A stretch of DNA of 64,000 nucleotides from an uncultured Oscillospiraceae bacterium (GTDB lineage: Bacteria; Bacillota; Clostridia; Oscillospirales; Acutalibacteraceae). The translations under genes and the position numbers were made by a program. The notes under the pieces are model-generated. The model was not told where the DNA came from. It saw nothing but the letters and a program-made list of their open reading frames with translations, and made no database searches. Location: the NCBI GenBank assembly GCA_900541975.1, contig UQLR01000012.1:1-64000 (forward strand), written 5' to 3'. Shown here one piece after another: positions 18,747 through 26,695 of the stretch; the stretch's first letter is position 1; every line of letters starts with the position of its first letter.

Positions 18747-18766
18747 GGCCGCCCTTGCGGACGGCC
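18747..18766 (-). terminator. Hairpin after the CotH gene
   Basis: GGCCGCCC (18747-18754) and GGACGGCC (18759-18766) form an eight-base stem (one G-U pair) closed by GCAA on the minus strand. The following T stretch is poor, so termination efficiency is uncertain. Confidence 0.5.
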
Positions 18767-18789
18767 CCTTTCATAATTCATTTTATTCT

Positions 18790-21321
18790 TTATGCAACAG
18801 GCAGAGAAGGAAGCATCTTCGCCAGGAATTTCTGCAGAGTGAGAACATCTTCCAGATTGATCGTTTTATCAAAATTAACATCTGCATTATCCGCCGCTAC
18901 GCCCGTGATCTGAATCGTTTTTGCAATATGGCGTTGTATGGTCAAAACATCCTCCAGGTTTATCTCTTTGTCCAGGTTTGCATCGCCCTGTTTATAATCG
19001 GGATCTTCCGTTGGCGGCTCCGTAGGCCTGGTCCCCGGGTCGGACGTCGGTGGCTCTGTCGGTTCCTGCGCTGCGTCATATACCGTCCAATCTCCATTGT
19101 AGCAGTAGCCCTGTATGGTATCCTTATAATATTTAGAATCCATATCCGGCACAAACAGCTGCGAACCTTCCTGCAGCAGCAGGTCTTCTGTCTGCTCTTT
19201 TTCAATACCGCTGGGTAATCCATTGGTAAAAATGATATAATCTGTATCGCTTGGGAATTTAAAGCTGTAAATTCCGTCACCCAGATCGGTCATCAACTCA
19301 CCCGGCCATTCACACGGGCTAGAGGGAGAATTCCACCAGAAAACCCTGACCTCTTCCCAATTGGTTTGATTGTTATCAAAATAAACCATTACGCCTGCAA
19401 CCGCTTTCATTTGGCTGATTGCATCATCTTTTGCTCTTGTCACTGCGGCGGCAGTATCGGCATTTTCTATAGCAAGCAAGCCGTCGTCTTTTGCTTTTGT
19501 AATACTATCCCAGTCTGCCTGGCTGTAATCTGCGCTGTTATAGGAGTTATAATAGCGCAAAAGCTCTTCTTTGGCCTGGGCTTTCACTTCCTCCAGACTT
19601 GAAAAAACACCATTTAGGAAATTATAGCGATTACCGGCCCATGTTTTCAGATATGCAAGCTGCTTTTCGTGCGTGTCACCGGCCTGCCAAACAAGCAACG
19701 TGCTGCTCAGATCCCAGCGGATATAATTCAGCACGGAGGCATCATCTGTAAGCTGCTTATATGTATCAAAGCTTTGCAGCCTTGCCGTAGCTTCTTTTTC
19801 GCCGTTCCATACCTGCATGGCGGGAACGACTCTTTCCTTCCAGAGTTCTGTTACAAGCGTGTTAAAATCGGCATGCTGGCACAACGCCCCCAAGATCGTA
19901 TAGCGGTCGCTTGTATAAAACATACGGGAATCTGCAACAAACATCGTTGTATAATCCAGCATGGAATGCCCGTTTTGCGTAGCGTTCAGATTGCCATATG
20001 CAATATCAAAGTCCCAAACGGGAGAAAAATGTATTTTGCCGTCTCCGTCTATGTCAGATTCCTTATAAGCAAACAGGCTTGAAATCGCCGCGTCCTGGTT
20101 CAGGGAAAATTCCTGTATAATATACATCAGCGCGGCAGATTCAGCGTCTATATAATCTGTATAATGCTTGCCTTTTGCATTATATCCGGTAGATGAGTAT
20201 ACGGCATCCTCCATATCCTGTACAAAGGATGCAATATATTCAATCTGTTCTTTAGATGCAAACTCCGGGCTTTTCAGGTCAAACGCCTGCCCGCCTTCCG
20301 TTGTAAAACCGGAAGGTTCTCCTACGATCCATACATATTCCATTAAATAGCCGCCTGTGATATCCTGTGGATTGTTGGGAATATTGTAACCCTGCATTTT
20401 GCCATTGGTGTAACGGCTGTAAGCATCGAGATCCTGATCGTTTAAATCTTCCGTTTTGCTTTGCAGATCCGTTATTTTGACAAGGTTGTCCTCCCCAAGA
20501 TCCACCTTCTCCGTAAGTTGGTAAGTCCCCAGGTATTCCCCGTTTGCATACAGGTCCACAAACCTGGATTCCGGAGAAAACTCTAGGCCAATCTGATCCG
20601 CCAGGTCATAGGTCAAGCGGTTTCTGAGCATAGAATGCTCCTGCGCGTTGGCAAGAAGGGTCCATTTTTTGCTTTTTGCCATTCCCATCAGTTCCGCTTT
20701 TTTGCTCAGCTTAATATTATATGGTTTTTTGGCAAGGTTCCATGTCGTATTTCCTCTGCCCTTAATATGATCCATCTCACCGTCGTAGCTTACGGTACCA
20801 TCCGTGTCAATTAAAAGCAGGCTGCCGGCCTCTTTGTTTTCCTTATCGGCATGGATATTGTCCATGGTGCCACTTTCCGTTGTAATAAACATAGATCCAA
20901 TTTTTGAAGACTGCAACACCTTCAGCCGATAGCTCTCCCCGTCTGCGTCCAGCGTGTAATCCCCGCCGTCTTCAAAAATATCATAGGCATTCCCGCTTAT
21001 GATCGGTGTTTGGCCAATTCTGGCGTCTTGGAAAGTATGGTAAACCGTGATACCGCTTAGATCTGCCGATGCAGGTAAAAGCATATAGTAAACGCCGTCG
21101 CTGTCAGGAAACCACTTGACCGCATCAATTTCCGACGTACCGGACACCGGGCAGGCGTCCATCCACAGAGCTTTTTCTGTACTATCGGTTATATAGCCCG
21201 GGATTGCGGCTGGCTCTTCATCCGTTATTGTGGCAAACGCAGTAATGCAAGCGCCCAGCATCATGACAATTGCCAGCATCAGCGCAATGACCGCTTTGCC
21301 TTGTGTTTTGTGTTTTACCAT
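18790..21321 (-). CDS. Secreted CotH-domain protein with starch-binding module and dockerin
   Basis: 843 residues. In order: signal peptide (1-31); an N-terminal beta region (about 40-150); a CotH kinase-like domain (about 160-520) with the fold motifs IKGRGNTTWNLAKKPYNIKL and PVWDFDIAYGN; a helical FIVAR-like stretch (about 590-650); a CBM26-like starch-binding module (about 655-755, WWNSPSSPCEWPGE); a Pro/Thr/Glu linker; and a canonical two-repeat type I dockerin (about 775-840, DANLDKEINLED and DVNFDKTINLED). CotH domains are protein kinases on spore coats, and CotH modules also occur in cellulosomal proteins. The dockerin points to extracellular scaffold attachment. Catalytic activity is untested. 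Start: ATG 21321, AAAGGA eleven bases upstream. Confidence 0.85.
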   Translation of the reverse strand: MVKHKTQGKAVIALMLAIVMMLGACITAFATITDEEPAAIPGYITDSTEKALWMDACPVSGTSEIDAVKWFPDSDGVYYMLLPASADLSGITVYHTFQDARIGQTPIISGNAYDIFEDGGDYTLDADGESYRLKVLQSSKIGSMFITTESGTMDNIHADKENKEAGSLLLIDTDGTVSYDGEMDHIKGRGNTTWNLAKKPYNIKLSKKAELMGMAKSKKWTLLANAQEHSMLRNRLTYDLADQIGLEFSPESRFVDLYANGEYLGTYQLTEKVDLGEDNLVKITDLQSKTEDLNDQDLDAYSRYTNGKMQGYNIPNNPQDITGGYLMEYVWIVGEPSGFTTEGGQAFDLKSPEFASKEQIEYIASFVQDMEDAVYSSTGYNAKGKHYTDYIDAESAALMYIIQEFSLNQDAAISSLFAYKESDIDGDGKIHFSPVWDFDIAYGNLNATQNGHSMLDYTTMFVADSRMFYTSDRYTILGALCQHADFNTLVTELWKERVVPAMQVWNGEKEATARLQSFDTYKQLTDDASVLNYIRWDLSSTLLVWQAGDTHEKQLAYLKTWAGNRYNFLNGVFSSLEEVKAQAKEELLRYYNSYNSADYSQADWDSITKAKDDGLLAIENADTAAAVTRAKDDAISQMKAVAGVMVYFDNNQTNWEEVRVFWWNSPSSPCEWPGELMTDLGDGIYSFKFPSDTDYIIFTNGLPSGIEKEQTEDLLLQEGSQLFVPDMDSKYYKDTIQGYCYNGDWTVYDAAQEPTEPPTSDPGTRPTEPPTEDPDYKQGDANLDKEINLEDVLTIQRHIAKTIQITGVAADNADVNFDKTINLEDVLTLQKFLAKMLPSLPVA

Positions 21322-21481
21322 GTTTTTACCAATCCTTTCTGCTATATCGACAAATTTTTGTCTGTTATTAGAAACATCATACCATCTTACAACAAAAAAA
21401 TCTATTGGAACTATCTTACAAATACAAATTTGAATATCAGTAAATTATGACCTCTCAACAGAGGTTACAGTGTTTTAATAA

Positions 21482-21503
21482 AATCCTCCAAAAGCCTTGA
21501 AAA
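21482..21503 (+). repeat. Left end / attL candidate
   Basis: AATCCTCCAAAA (21482-21493) overlaps the core copy AAGCCTTGAAAA (21492-21503). The first is the inverse of the right-end TTTTTGAGGATT with one extra base; the second is an exact direct repeat of the right end. Confidence 0.6.
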
Positions 21504-21575
21504 TAAAGGATTTATCGCAATGTGTTCGCCTTATCTCTTTATACGGTTACACACAAGTTTACTCTTTCCCTCCTT

Positions 21576-21601
21576 GCTCATAAGGGCAAATACAAGGGCA
21601 A
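21576..21601 (+). repeat. 26-base subterminal repeat, left copy
   Basis: It matches 28786-28811 at 24 of 26 positions in the same orientation, with core TAAGGGCAAA and CAAGGGCAA. Likely an arm-binding site for the integrase, as in Tn916-like elements; that function is inferred. Confidence 0.65.
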
Positions 21602-21687
21602 GAAAATCTCATAACAAAATATAACAGAGTGTGGCAATCGGAGAACTGTGATGTATGTGCGAATATATTATAACGGAGGATTTTTCA

Positions 21688-22065
21688 ATGGACAAGTACA
21701 TTTACGATGATAAAAATGGTCTGTGGTATGAACTGCAAGGAGATTATTATATCCCATGTCTTATCTTAACAGCCGAAAAAGAACCGCCTATTGGTTTGTG
21801 GGGACAGCGGCACTTGCGGTATCTGAAAGAATACCACAGAAATACATATACAACGCTACTTACAAGCGGCAGGCTGAACACTTACCTTGCCGATATAGAT
21901 AAACAAGCGCAGGAGCGCATGGAAAGGCTCACAGAGCAGATGAAACGGGTGCAGGGTATTACGGAGCAGTTAAAGGCGGAAAACGCTTTGAAATGGACAC
22001 AGAGAATGAATAACATACGGGCGTGTGCAAAGGAGATTGTGGAAAAAGAAATCATCTTTGCATAA
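21688..22065 (+). CDS. tnpV: TnpV-like transposon protein
   Basis: 125 residues from ATG 21688 (CGGAGGA nine bases upstream); an in-frame earlier start at 21655 lacks a good site. The sequence begins MDKYIYDDKNGLWYEL, followed by PPIGLWGQRHLRYLKE, TYTTLLTSGRLNTYLADID and a coiled-coil-like helix, the pattern of TnpV proteins found on Tn4451-type clostridial elements. Function of TnpV is not established; it is an accessory protein of mobile elements. Terminated by the hairpin at 22071-22100. Confidence 0.8.
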   Translation: MDKYIYDDKNGLWYELQGDYYIPCLILTAEKEPPIGLWGQRHLRYLKEYHRNTYTTLLTSGRLNTYLADIDKQAQERMERLTEQMKRVQGITEQLKAENALKWTQRMNNIRACAKEIVEKEIIFA

Positions 22066-22070
22066 GAAGA

Positions 22071-22105
22071 CAGCGGTAGGATTTAGTTTTCCTACCGCTG
22101 TTTCA
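22071..22105 (+). terminator. Terminator after tnpV
   Basis: CAGCGGTAGGA (22071-22081) pairs with TCCTACCGCTG (22090-22100), followed by TTTCACTT, seven bases past the tnpV stop. Confidence 0.82.
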
Positions 22106-22135
22106 CTTAAATTTCACTTAAATCAAAAAAATATA

Positions 22136-22173
22136 TTGACATTTTTCTATGTGTTGCATATAATAACACATAG
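22136..22173 (+). promoter_or_regulatory. ars operon promoter with ArsR-type operator
   Basis: TTGACA (22136-22141), 17-base spacer, TATAAT (22159-22164). The perfect dyad CTATGTGTT (22147-22155) and AACACATAG (22165-22173) covers the spacer and -10 box. This is the layout expected for a steric repressor of the ArsR/SmtB family encoded next to it. Confidence 0.85.
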
Positions 22174-22203
22174 ACATTTATCTATAGGAGATGATTGAGA
22201 GAG

Positions 22204-22512
22204 ATGGATGAAAAAAGAATTGCGGAAATTTTCAAAGCGTTTTGTGATGAAAACCGCATTAGGATTATAAAACTGCTGCGTTCAGGTGAAAAATGCGCCT
22301 GTAAGCTGCTGGAAGAAATCAATGTCACGCAGCCTACACTTTCCCACCATATGAAAATTCTTTGTGACGCTGAAATAGTTGTCGGGCGCAAAGAGGGAAA
22401 ATGGACACACTATTCTATTTCAGAAAAAGGTGCGGAGCAGGCAAAAGAATGTTTGCGGCAGTTGACAACACTTGATGTTGAAAGCGAAAACAAGTCGCGC
22501 TGTGAAAAGTGA
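22204..22512 (+). CDS. arsR: ArsR-family metalloid-responsive repressor
   Basis: 102 residues from ATG 22204; a TTG at 22195, four bases after AGGAG (22186-22190), is an alternative. Winged-helix core with FKAFCDENRIRIIKLL, then the recognition helix VTQPTLSHHMKIL. A CxC pair, KCACKLLEE (near residue 32-36), sits where ArsR proteins bind As(III)/Sb(III). It likely represses its own operon through the dyad at 22147-22173 and releases it upon metalloid binding. First gene of arsR-arsP-trx-arsC. Confidence 0.9.
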   Translation: MDEKRIAEIFKAFCDENRIRIIKLLRSGEKCACKLLEEINVTQPTLSHHMKILCDAEIVVGRKEGKWTHYSISEKGAEQAKECLRQLTTLDVESENKSRCEK

Positions 22513-22600
22513 GGAAGTTTATTGATTGCTTTTCCGCACGGCTTATATTCGGGACAATAAATCGACATATTTCAATATAACTATATGAAAGGGGCTTTTT

Positions 22601-23614
22601 ATGGAGACACTAAAAACAATTTGGGACTTTTTTCAAAATGAAGTCCTCGGTATGAACTGGCTGAATCGCCTCATTGAAACATTTTTGAACGCTTGCGGTT
22701 TAGATACCACGGGCAAAATAGGAGGAAGTATTCAGTTTTTCATCTATGATACTGTAAAAATTATGGTACTGCTCGGCGTTTTAATTTTGATTATCTCGTA
22801 TATTCAAAGTTATTTCCCGCCCGAAAGAGCCAAAAAGATACTCGGCAGATTTCACGGAATATGGGCGAATATCATCGCCGCTCTGCTCGGTACGGTAACA
22901 CCGTTTTGCTCGTGTTCTTCCATTCCGTTGTTTATCGGGTTTACAAGCGCAGGTTTGCCGCTTGGCGTTACATTCTCCTTTTTGATTTCTTCGCCGATGG
23001 TTGACCTCGGAAGCCTTGTCTTACTGATGAGTATTTTCGGCTGGAAAGTTGCTGTTTTATATGTAATATTCGGTTTGGTAATCGCTGTGGCTGGCGGAAC
23101 GCTAATTGAAAAGTTGCACCTCGATAATCAAGTGGAAGAATATATCCGAAACGGTCACTCAATTGATGTTCCGCAGGAGGAGCTGCATTTCAAAGACCGT
23201 ATGAAATTTGCGTGGGAACAGGTTGTTGAAACCGCTAAAAAGGTTGCTCCTTATGTTCTGATTGGCGTGGGCATTGGTGCTTTCATTCACAACTGGATTC
23301 CTGAAGAATTTATTGTCAAAGCACTTGGCGAAAATAATCCGTTTGGCGTAATTCTTGCTACGATAGTAGGTATTCCGATGTATGCGGATATTTTCGGTAC
23401 AATCCCGATTGCAGAAGCCCTGCTTGCAAAAGGTGCTTTGCTCGGCGTTGTGCTTTCCTTTATGATGGGCGTTACAACGCTCTCGCTCCCTTCAATAATT
23501 ATGCTTCGCAAAGCAGTTAAGCCGAAACTGCTCGGTATTTTCATTGGAATATGTGCTGCTGGTATTATTATTGTAGGCTATCTTTTCAACGCAATACAAT
23601 ATTTAATTGTTTAA
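22601..23614 (+). CDS. ArsP-like permease (DUF318/YraQ family)
   Basis: 337 residues with about eight to ten membrane segments in two halves. The family motif TPFCSCSSIPLFIGF (about residues 105-119) has the conserved adjacent-region cysteines; the second half carries GIPMYADIFGTIPIAEALL. ArsP members export trivalent organoarsenicals such as methylarsenite; others in the family move other metals. With arsR and arsC beside it, arsenic or antimony export is the best guess. Ribosome site GAAAGGGG nine bases before ATG 22601. Gap of 88 bases after arsR. Confidence 0.85.
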   Translation: METLKTIWDFFQNEVLGMNWLNRLIETFLNACGLDTTGKIGGSIQFFIYDTVKIMVLLGVLILIISYIQSYFPPERAKKILGRFHGIWANIIAALLGTVTPFCSCSSIPLFIGFTSAGLPLGVTFSFLISSPMVDLGSLVLLMSIFGWKVAVLYVIFGLVIAVAGGTLIEKLHLDNQVEEYIRNGHSIDVPQEELHFKDRMKFAWEQVVETAKKVAPYVLIGVGIGAFIHNWIPEEFIVKALGENNPFGVILATIVGIPMYADIFGTIPIAEALLAKGALLGVVLSFMMGVTTLSLPSIIMLRKAVKPKLLGIFIGICAAGIIIVGYLFNAIQYLIV

Positions 23615-23632
23615 TTTTAGGAGGTTATTATT

Positions 23633-24010
23633 ATGGCATTATTTAATTTTGGAAAGAAAAAGGAAGAAGAAAAGAAAACACCTGCTTGCGCTTGTAGCTG
23701 TGGTGGTGCTGCCAGCGAAGCAGAAAGCATTACAAACGATTGCTGTCCTGATTTGAAAGAGGGAGAAATCTGCTGTATCAAAGTGTTAGCAGGTTGCAAA
23801 TCCTGCCACGAACAATTTGAATACGCAAAACAGGCGGTAAAGGATATGGGACTTTCCGTAGAGGTCGAATACATTACCGACATGCAGAAAGTAATGGAAT
23901 ACGGGGTTATGAGTATGCCTGCCCTTGTTGTCAATGAAAAGGTTGTTGCTATGGGTAAGGTTTTGAAAGCTGCTGATGTGGTTGCTCTGCTGCACAAGCT
24001 GGGGTTTTAA
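23633..24010 (+). CDS. Thioredoxin-like protein with Cys-rich N-terminal extension
   Basis: 125 residues. The C-terminal 75 residues are a small thioredoxin/glutaredoxin fold of the TM0996/MTH895 type, with CxxC motif AGCKSCHEQF (about residue 56-60) and the cis-Pro motif SMPALVVNEKVV. The N-terminal 50 residues are unusual: a basic KKKEEEKK start, then CACSCGG and CCPDL...ICC, giving seven cysteines. It lies 18 bases after the permease and two bases before arsC. The natural inference is a redox or metalloid carrier for the ArsC enzyme or the permease. Confidence 0.85.
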   Translation: MALFNFGKKKEEEKKTPACACSCGGAASEAESITNDCCPDLKEGEICCIKVLAGCKSCHEQFEYAKQAVKDMGLSVEVEYITDMQKVMEYGVMSMPALVVNEKVVAMGKVLKAADVVALLHKLGF

Positions 24011-24012
24011 CG

Positions 24013-24405
24013 ATGGATAAGAAAAAGGTAGCCTTTATTTGTGTGCATAACTCCTGCCGCAGTCAGATTGCAGAAGCACTTGGAAAACATTTGGCGGGAG
24101 ATAAGTTTGATTTCTATTCTGCCGGAACAGAAACAAAATCACAAATCAATCAGGACGCTGTGCGGCTTATGAAACAGCTTTATGGGATAGATATGGAGCA
24201 AAGCCAGTATAGCAAGACGATTGATAAAATCCCTACGCCCGATATTGCGATTTCAATGGGGTGTGATGTCGGTTGTCCCTATATCGGTAGAGCGTTTGAT
24301 GATAATTGGGGACTTCCCGATCCGACGGGCAAAAGTGATGAATGTTTTATACAGGTCATTGAGAGAATATCTCAAAAAATAAAAGACTTGAAATTAGAAA
24401 AGTAA
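24013..24405 (+). CDS. arsC: Arsenate reductase, low-molecular-weight phosphatase type
   Basis: 130 residues. The N-terminal P-loop CVHNSCRSQ (Cys at residue 11) is the CX5R signature; the paired cysteines in GCDVGCP (about residues 88-92) match the redox relay of thioredoxin-coupled ArsC. It reduces arsenate to arsenite in the cytosol. Start ATG 24013 is two bases after the thioredoxin-like stop, so the reductant partner is plausibly that gene. Length is typical. Confidence 0.9.
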   Translation: MDKKKVAFICVHNSCRSQIAEALGKHLAGDKFDFYSAGTETKSQINQDAVRLMKQLYGIDMEQSQYSKTIDKIPTPDIAISMGCDVGCPYIGRAFDDNWGLPDPTGKSDECFIQVIERISQKIKDLKLEK

Positions 24406-24406
24406 C

Positions 24407-24574
24407 ATGAAAGCCACAGAATGGATATATTGCCCTATCTGCGGCAATAAAACTCGTACAATGATACGGGAAGATACAGAATTAAGAAACTTCCCTCTCT
24501 ACTGTCCGAAGTGCAAAAAGGAAACAATCATCAATGCTCAGGATATGAAAGTCACGCTTGCAGAACACAAATAA
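24407..24574 (+). CDS. Small Cys-rich KTR-domain protein
   Basis: 55 residues, ATG 24407 to TAA 24574, starting one base after the arsC stop. The sequence MKATEWIYCPICGNKTRTMIR contains the KTR motif, and there are two CxxC pairs (CPICGNK and YCPKCKK), which suggests a zinc ribbon. Proteins of this family are common passengers on Firmicutes integrative elements; their role is not known. It probably belongs to the ars transcript. Confidence 0.82.
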   Translation: MKATEWIYCPICGNKTRTMIREDTELRNFPLYCPKCKKETIINAQDMKVTLAEHK

Positions 24575-24588
24575 GATTTTTATGTATG

Positions 24589-24622
24589 CCGCCGCATGGG
24601 TGATACCATAGCGGCGGTTTTT
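24589..24622 (+). terminator. Terminator after the ars operon
   Basis: CCGCCGCATGG (24589-24599) pairs with CCATAGCGGCGG (24606-24617) apart from a one-base bulge, followed by TTTTTC. Confidence 0.85.
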
Positions 24623-24627
24623 CGTGC

Positions 24628-26064
24628 CTATCGGCTGTCTCTGTCAAAGGATTTCTTTCTCTGTCTCGGCTGGTTTCTCTGCTTACCCTCCGCCTGAAGC
24701 TGACGCAGGCGTTTCAGCACGCTCTCTCGTTCAGGCGGCTTTGCCTGCTCTTTTTTGGCGGGTTTCTGTTTTTCCCTGACCTGTTGCTCCCATGCGGCAA
24801 GGTCACGATTGAACTGCTCCACAACAGCCTCCGCCTTACGGTAGGTTGCCATGTACGCCTGCACATCGGGATAACCGTCCTCTTTCAGAACATCGGGCAG
24901 TTTATCCAGCTTTTCAGCGATTTCCTTTTCTGTCCGCTGTATCTGCTCTGTGAGCGCCTTGCGCTCCTTACCCTTGAAAATCCCTTTTGTATCGGCAAGC
25001 TGTTGTTTCAGCTTCGGAAGTACCGTATCCTGCAAATGCCGGATTTCTTTCGCCTTATCCTGCGCCTTTATCATCAGCTTTTGCATGGTACGGAACTCTG
25101 CCATATCTATTTCAAGGACAGGCTTCGGCGGCATATCGTGTTCACGGATTAAGTTTTGCAGGAAGTCCTTAGCCTTGTTTACGATACTGCGGAACAGACC
25201 CGGCAGCCAGCCCTTGCTTTTGATAGACTGGCTCGCCTTTTCGTGTATCTCTGTCTGCTTGACTTCTAAAATCTTTGCTTCGGAGATACCTGATAATAAC
25301 GCCATATCCGCTGTCCTGTTCCATTCCTGCCTTGCGGCATTATCGGCTTTGATTTCGTCCTCTTTGGGATTATTTTTGCCGATTTTCTTGGTCGGAAGAT
25401 AGACGCTGTTTTTATCAAATACCTTTAAGTGCTGCTCAGGATCGGAGATATGGCAGTTAATAAGTTCTGTATACACTTCCTTTATCTCTCGGAGAAAAGG
25501 CTCTCCCTTAAAGCGTGTATCTTTGGTAGTAAACAGATGGCTTTCGTATACCTCGCCTTTTTTGATGACGGTACAGCCTTTCCGTATCTGCCCGTCCTCC
25601 CCCGTGATTTCCTTTTTGGTGCGGACACGCTTTCCAGTCTCGTCAAAGAACACGCTGCGGGAAGCAACCTTTACATCAGGTTCGGGGAGCAACCTCCTCT
25701 CGCTGAAAATCAGATGGATATGATAATTTGTCTTGCGCTTGTTGTGGTGGAGGGCGGACACGCACTCCACACCGTACCGCCTGCGGAACTCCTCTGTAAA
25801 GTCCGTGAGTACCTGCTGCGGCTCGTATTGCGTATAGATTTCGGGCAAGGCGATAATCAGTTCCCTTGCTTCGATACATTTGCCCTCTGTGCCGCTGCGC
25901 TGAAACTCCTGCTGGCTTTCCCTTGCAAGGTTGCTCCAAAAGGTGCTGTCGGCGGTGCGGTAGGTGGCATAGAGATTTTCCTGCCTTGCATGGCTTGTAA
26001 TATACGATATTCGCCCTTTGACATTGGGCAGTTTTGACATCTGGATAAAACTGTGTCTCGGCAT
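24628..26064 (-). CDS. MobA/MobL family relaxase
   Basis: 478 residues, transcribed toward the ars operon. The N-terminal 220 residues are the relaxase: an early Tyr-rich segment (GRISYITSHARQENLYATYRT) and the HUH metal motif NYHIHLIFSERRL (about residue 112-124). The C-terminal half is charged and coiled-coil rich (about 290-478), ending in a basic tail. It would nick oriT and lead transfer of the single strand. Start ATG at 26064; the ribosome site is not strong by eye. No type IV secretion genes are present. Confidence 0.9.
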   Translation of the reverse strand: MPRHSFIQMSKLPNVKGRISYITSHARQENLYATYRTADSTFWSNLARESQQEFQRSGTEGKCIEARELIIALPEIYTQYEPQQVLTDFTEEFRRRYGVECVSALHHNKRKTNYHIHLIFSERRLLPEPDVKVASRSVFFDETGKRVRTKKEITGEDGQIRKGCTVIKKGEVYESHLFTTKDTRFKGEPFLREIKEVYTELINCHISDPEQHLKVFDKNSVYLPTKKIGKNNPKEDEIKADNAARQEWNRTADMALLSGISEAKILEVKQTEIHEKASQSIKSKGWLPGLFRSIVNKAKDFLQNLIREHDMPPKPVLEIDMAEFRTMQKLMIKAQDKAKEIRHLQDTVLPKLKQQLADTKGIFKGKERKALTEQIQRTEKEIAEKLDKLPDVLKEDGYPDVQAYMATYRKAEAVVEQFNRDLAAWEQQVREKQKPAKKEQAKPPERESVLKRLRQLQAEGKQRNQPRQRKKSFDRDSR

Positions 26065-26104
26065 ACATCATCTCCGTTTTCTGTTGTCAAGGTGCGTCCT
26101 TTTT

Positions 26105-26250
26105 TTGCAACCGTTTACGGTTGTGGCTGTCGCTGCGGCAGCGGTGACAGCCCCGTATCATACGCCGCAGGCGGTTGATACGGAAGCCCCCTGCAAGGGC
26201 GAAATACCCGGAGTACAAATCGAAGATTTGTGCGAGGGGTGTATTTCGCT
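26105..26250. other. Candidate oriT region with nested inverted repeats
   Basis: The gap upstream of the relaxase is packed with dyads: CAACCG/CGGTTG (26108-26123), GGCTGTC/GACAGCC (26125-26131, 26146-26152), CCGTATCA/TGATACGG (26153-26160, 26176-26183), GCGAAATAC/GTATTTCGC (26199-26207, 26241-26249), and nested within it ACAAATC/GATTTGT (26215-26221, 26225-26231). This arrangement beside a MobA/MobL gene is what an origin of transfer looks like. The nick site is not identified. Confidence 0.6.
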
Positions 26251-26298
26251 CTCAAACGCCGAGGGCTTAGGGTTACTTTCCGAAAAGAGAATGGATGG

Positions 26299-26514
26299 TC
26301 ATTCCACTCTGCGGACATCATCGGGCTTCAGAAGATTTCTTCCCTGATTGACCGTCAGAAACCGTTCCAGCGTGTCCCTGCGGATAATGGTCTTGCGCCC
26401 CACTTTGAGGACGGGCAGCTTTCCCCATTCCACCAGCTTCCGCATGGTGTTCCTGCCGATACCCGTACATTCTGCGGCTTCCTCTATGGTAAGTCCCATT
26501 TTGACTGCGCTCAT
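26299..26514 (-). CDS. Excisionase-like helix-turn-helix protein
   Basis: 71 residues from ATG 26514, with AAGGAGG upstream. A MerR/excisionase-type HTH is seen: LTIEEAAECTGIGRNTMRKLVEWGKLPVLKVGRKTIIRRDTLERFL, read as a helix-turn-helix plus wing. Such small proteins act as directionality factors for tyrosine integrases or as DNA-bending regulators. It is divergent from the XRE gene and transcribed toward the relaxase. Confidence 0.82.
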   Translation of the reverse strand: MSAVKMGLTIEEAAECTGIGRNTMRKLVEWGKLPVLKVGRKTIIRRDTLERFLTVNQGRNLLKPDDVRRVE

Positions 26515-26540
26515 TCTATCAACCTCCTTTTAGAATACTC

Positions 26541-26671
26541 ATTTTGCAACTACTGTTTTATCATTATACTTATTCTGCCATCTCTTGTCAACCTATTTTG
26601 CAACCATTCATAGTTTATTTACAACTTTCATTGAGATAAAGGTTGCAAAATAAGTATCGGCGTGTTATACT
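26541..26671. promoter_or_regulatory. Divergent promoters with repeated TTTTGCAAC operators
   Basis: Minus-strand promoter: TTGACA (26586-26591) and TATAAT (26563-26568), 17-base spacer, driving the excisionase-like gene. Plus-strand promoter: TTGCAA (26643-26648) and TATACT (26666-26671), 17-base spacer, driving the XRE gene. Three copies of a TATTTTGCAACC-like motif surround them: ATTTTGCAAC (26541-26550), TATTTTGCAACC (26594-26605) and its inverse GGTTGCAAAATA (26641-26652). They are likely operators for the XRE protein or excisionase. Confidence 0.75.
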
Positions 26672-26695
26672 GATACCAGTCAGGAGGTGAACACC

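Larger units (their letters stand above)
21322..21687. other. Gene-free stretch, host flank then element left end
   Basis: No credible coding frame. From the left: the 5' region of the CotH gene with two copies of TGTAAGATRGT on the minus strand (near 21385-21422); a small dyad ACCTC/GAGGT (21450-21465); the attL candidate; a repeat also present at the right end (21576-21601); and the ribosome site for tnpV (CGGAGGA). Confidence 0.6.
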
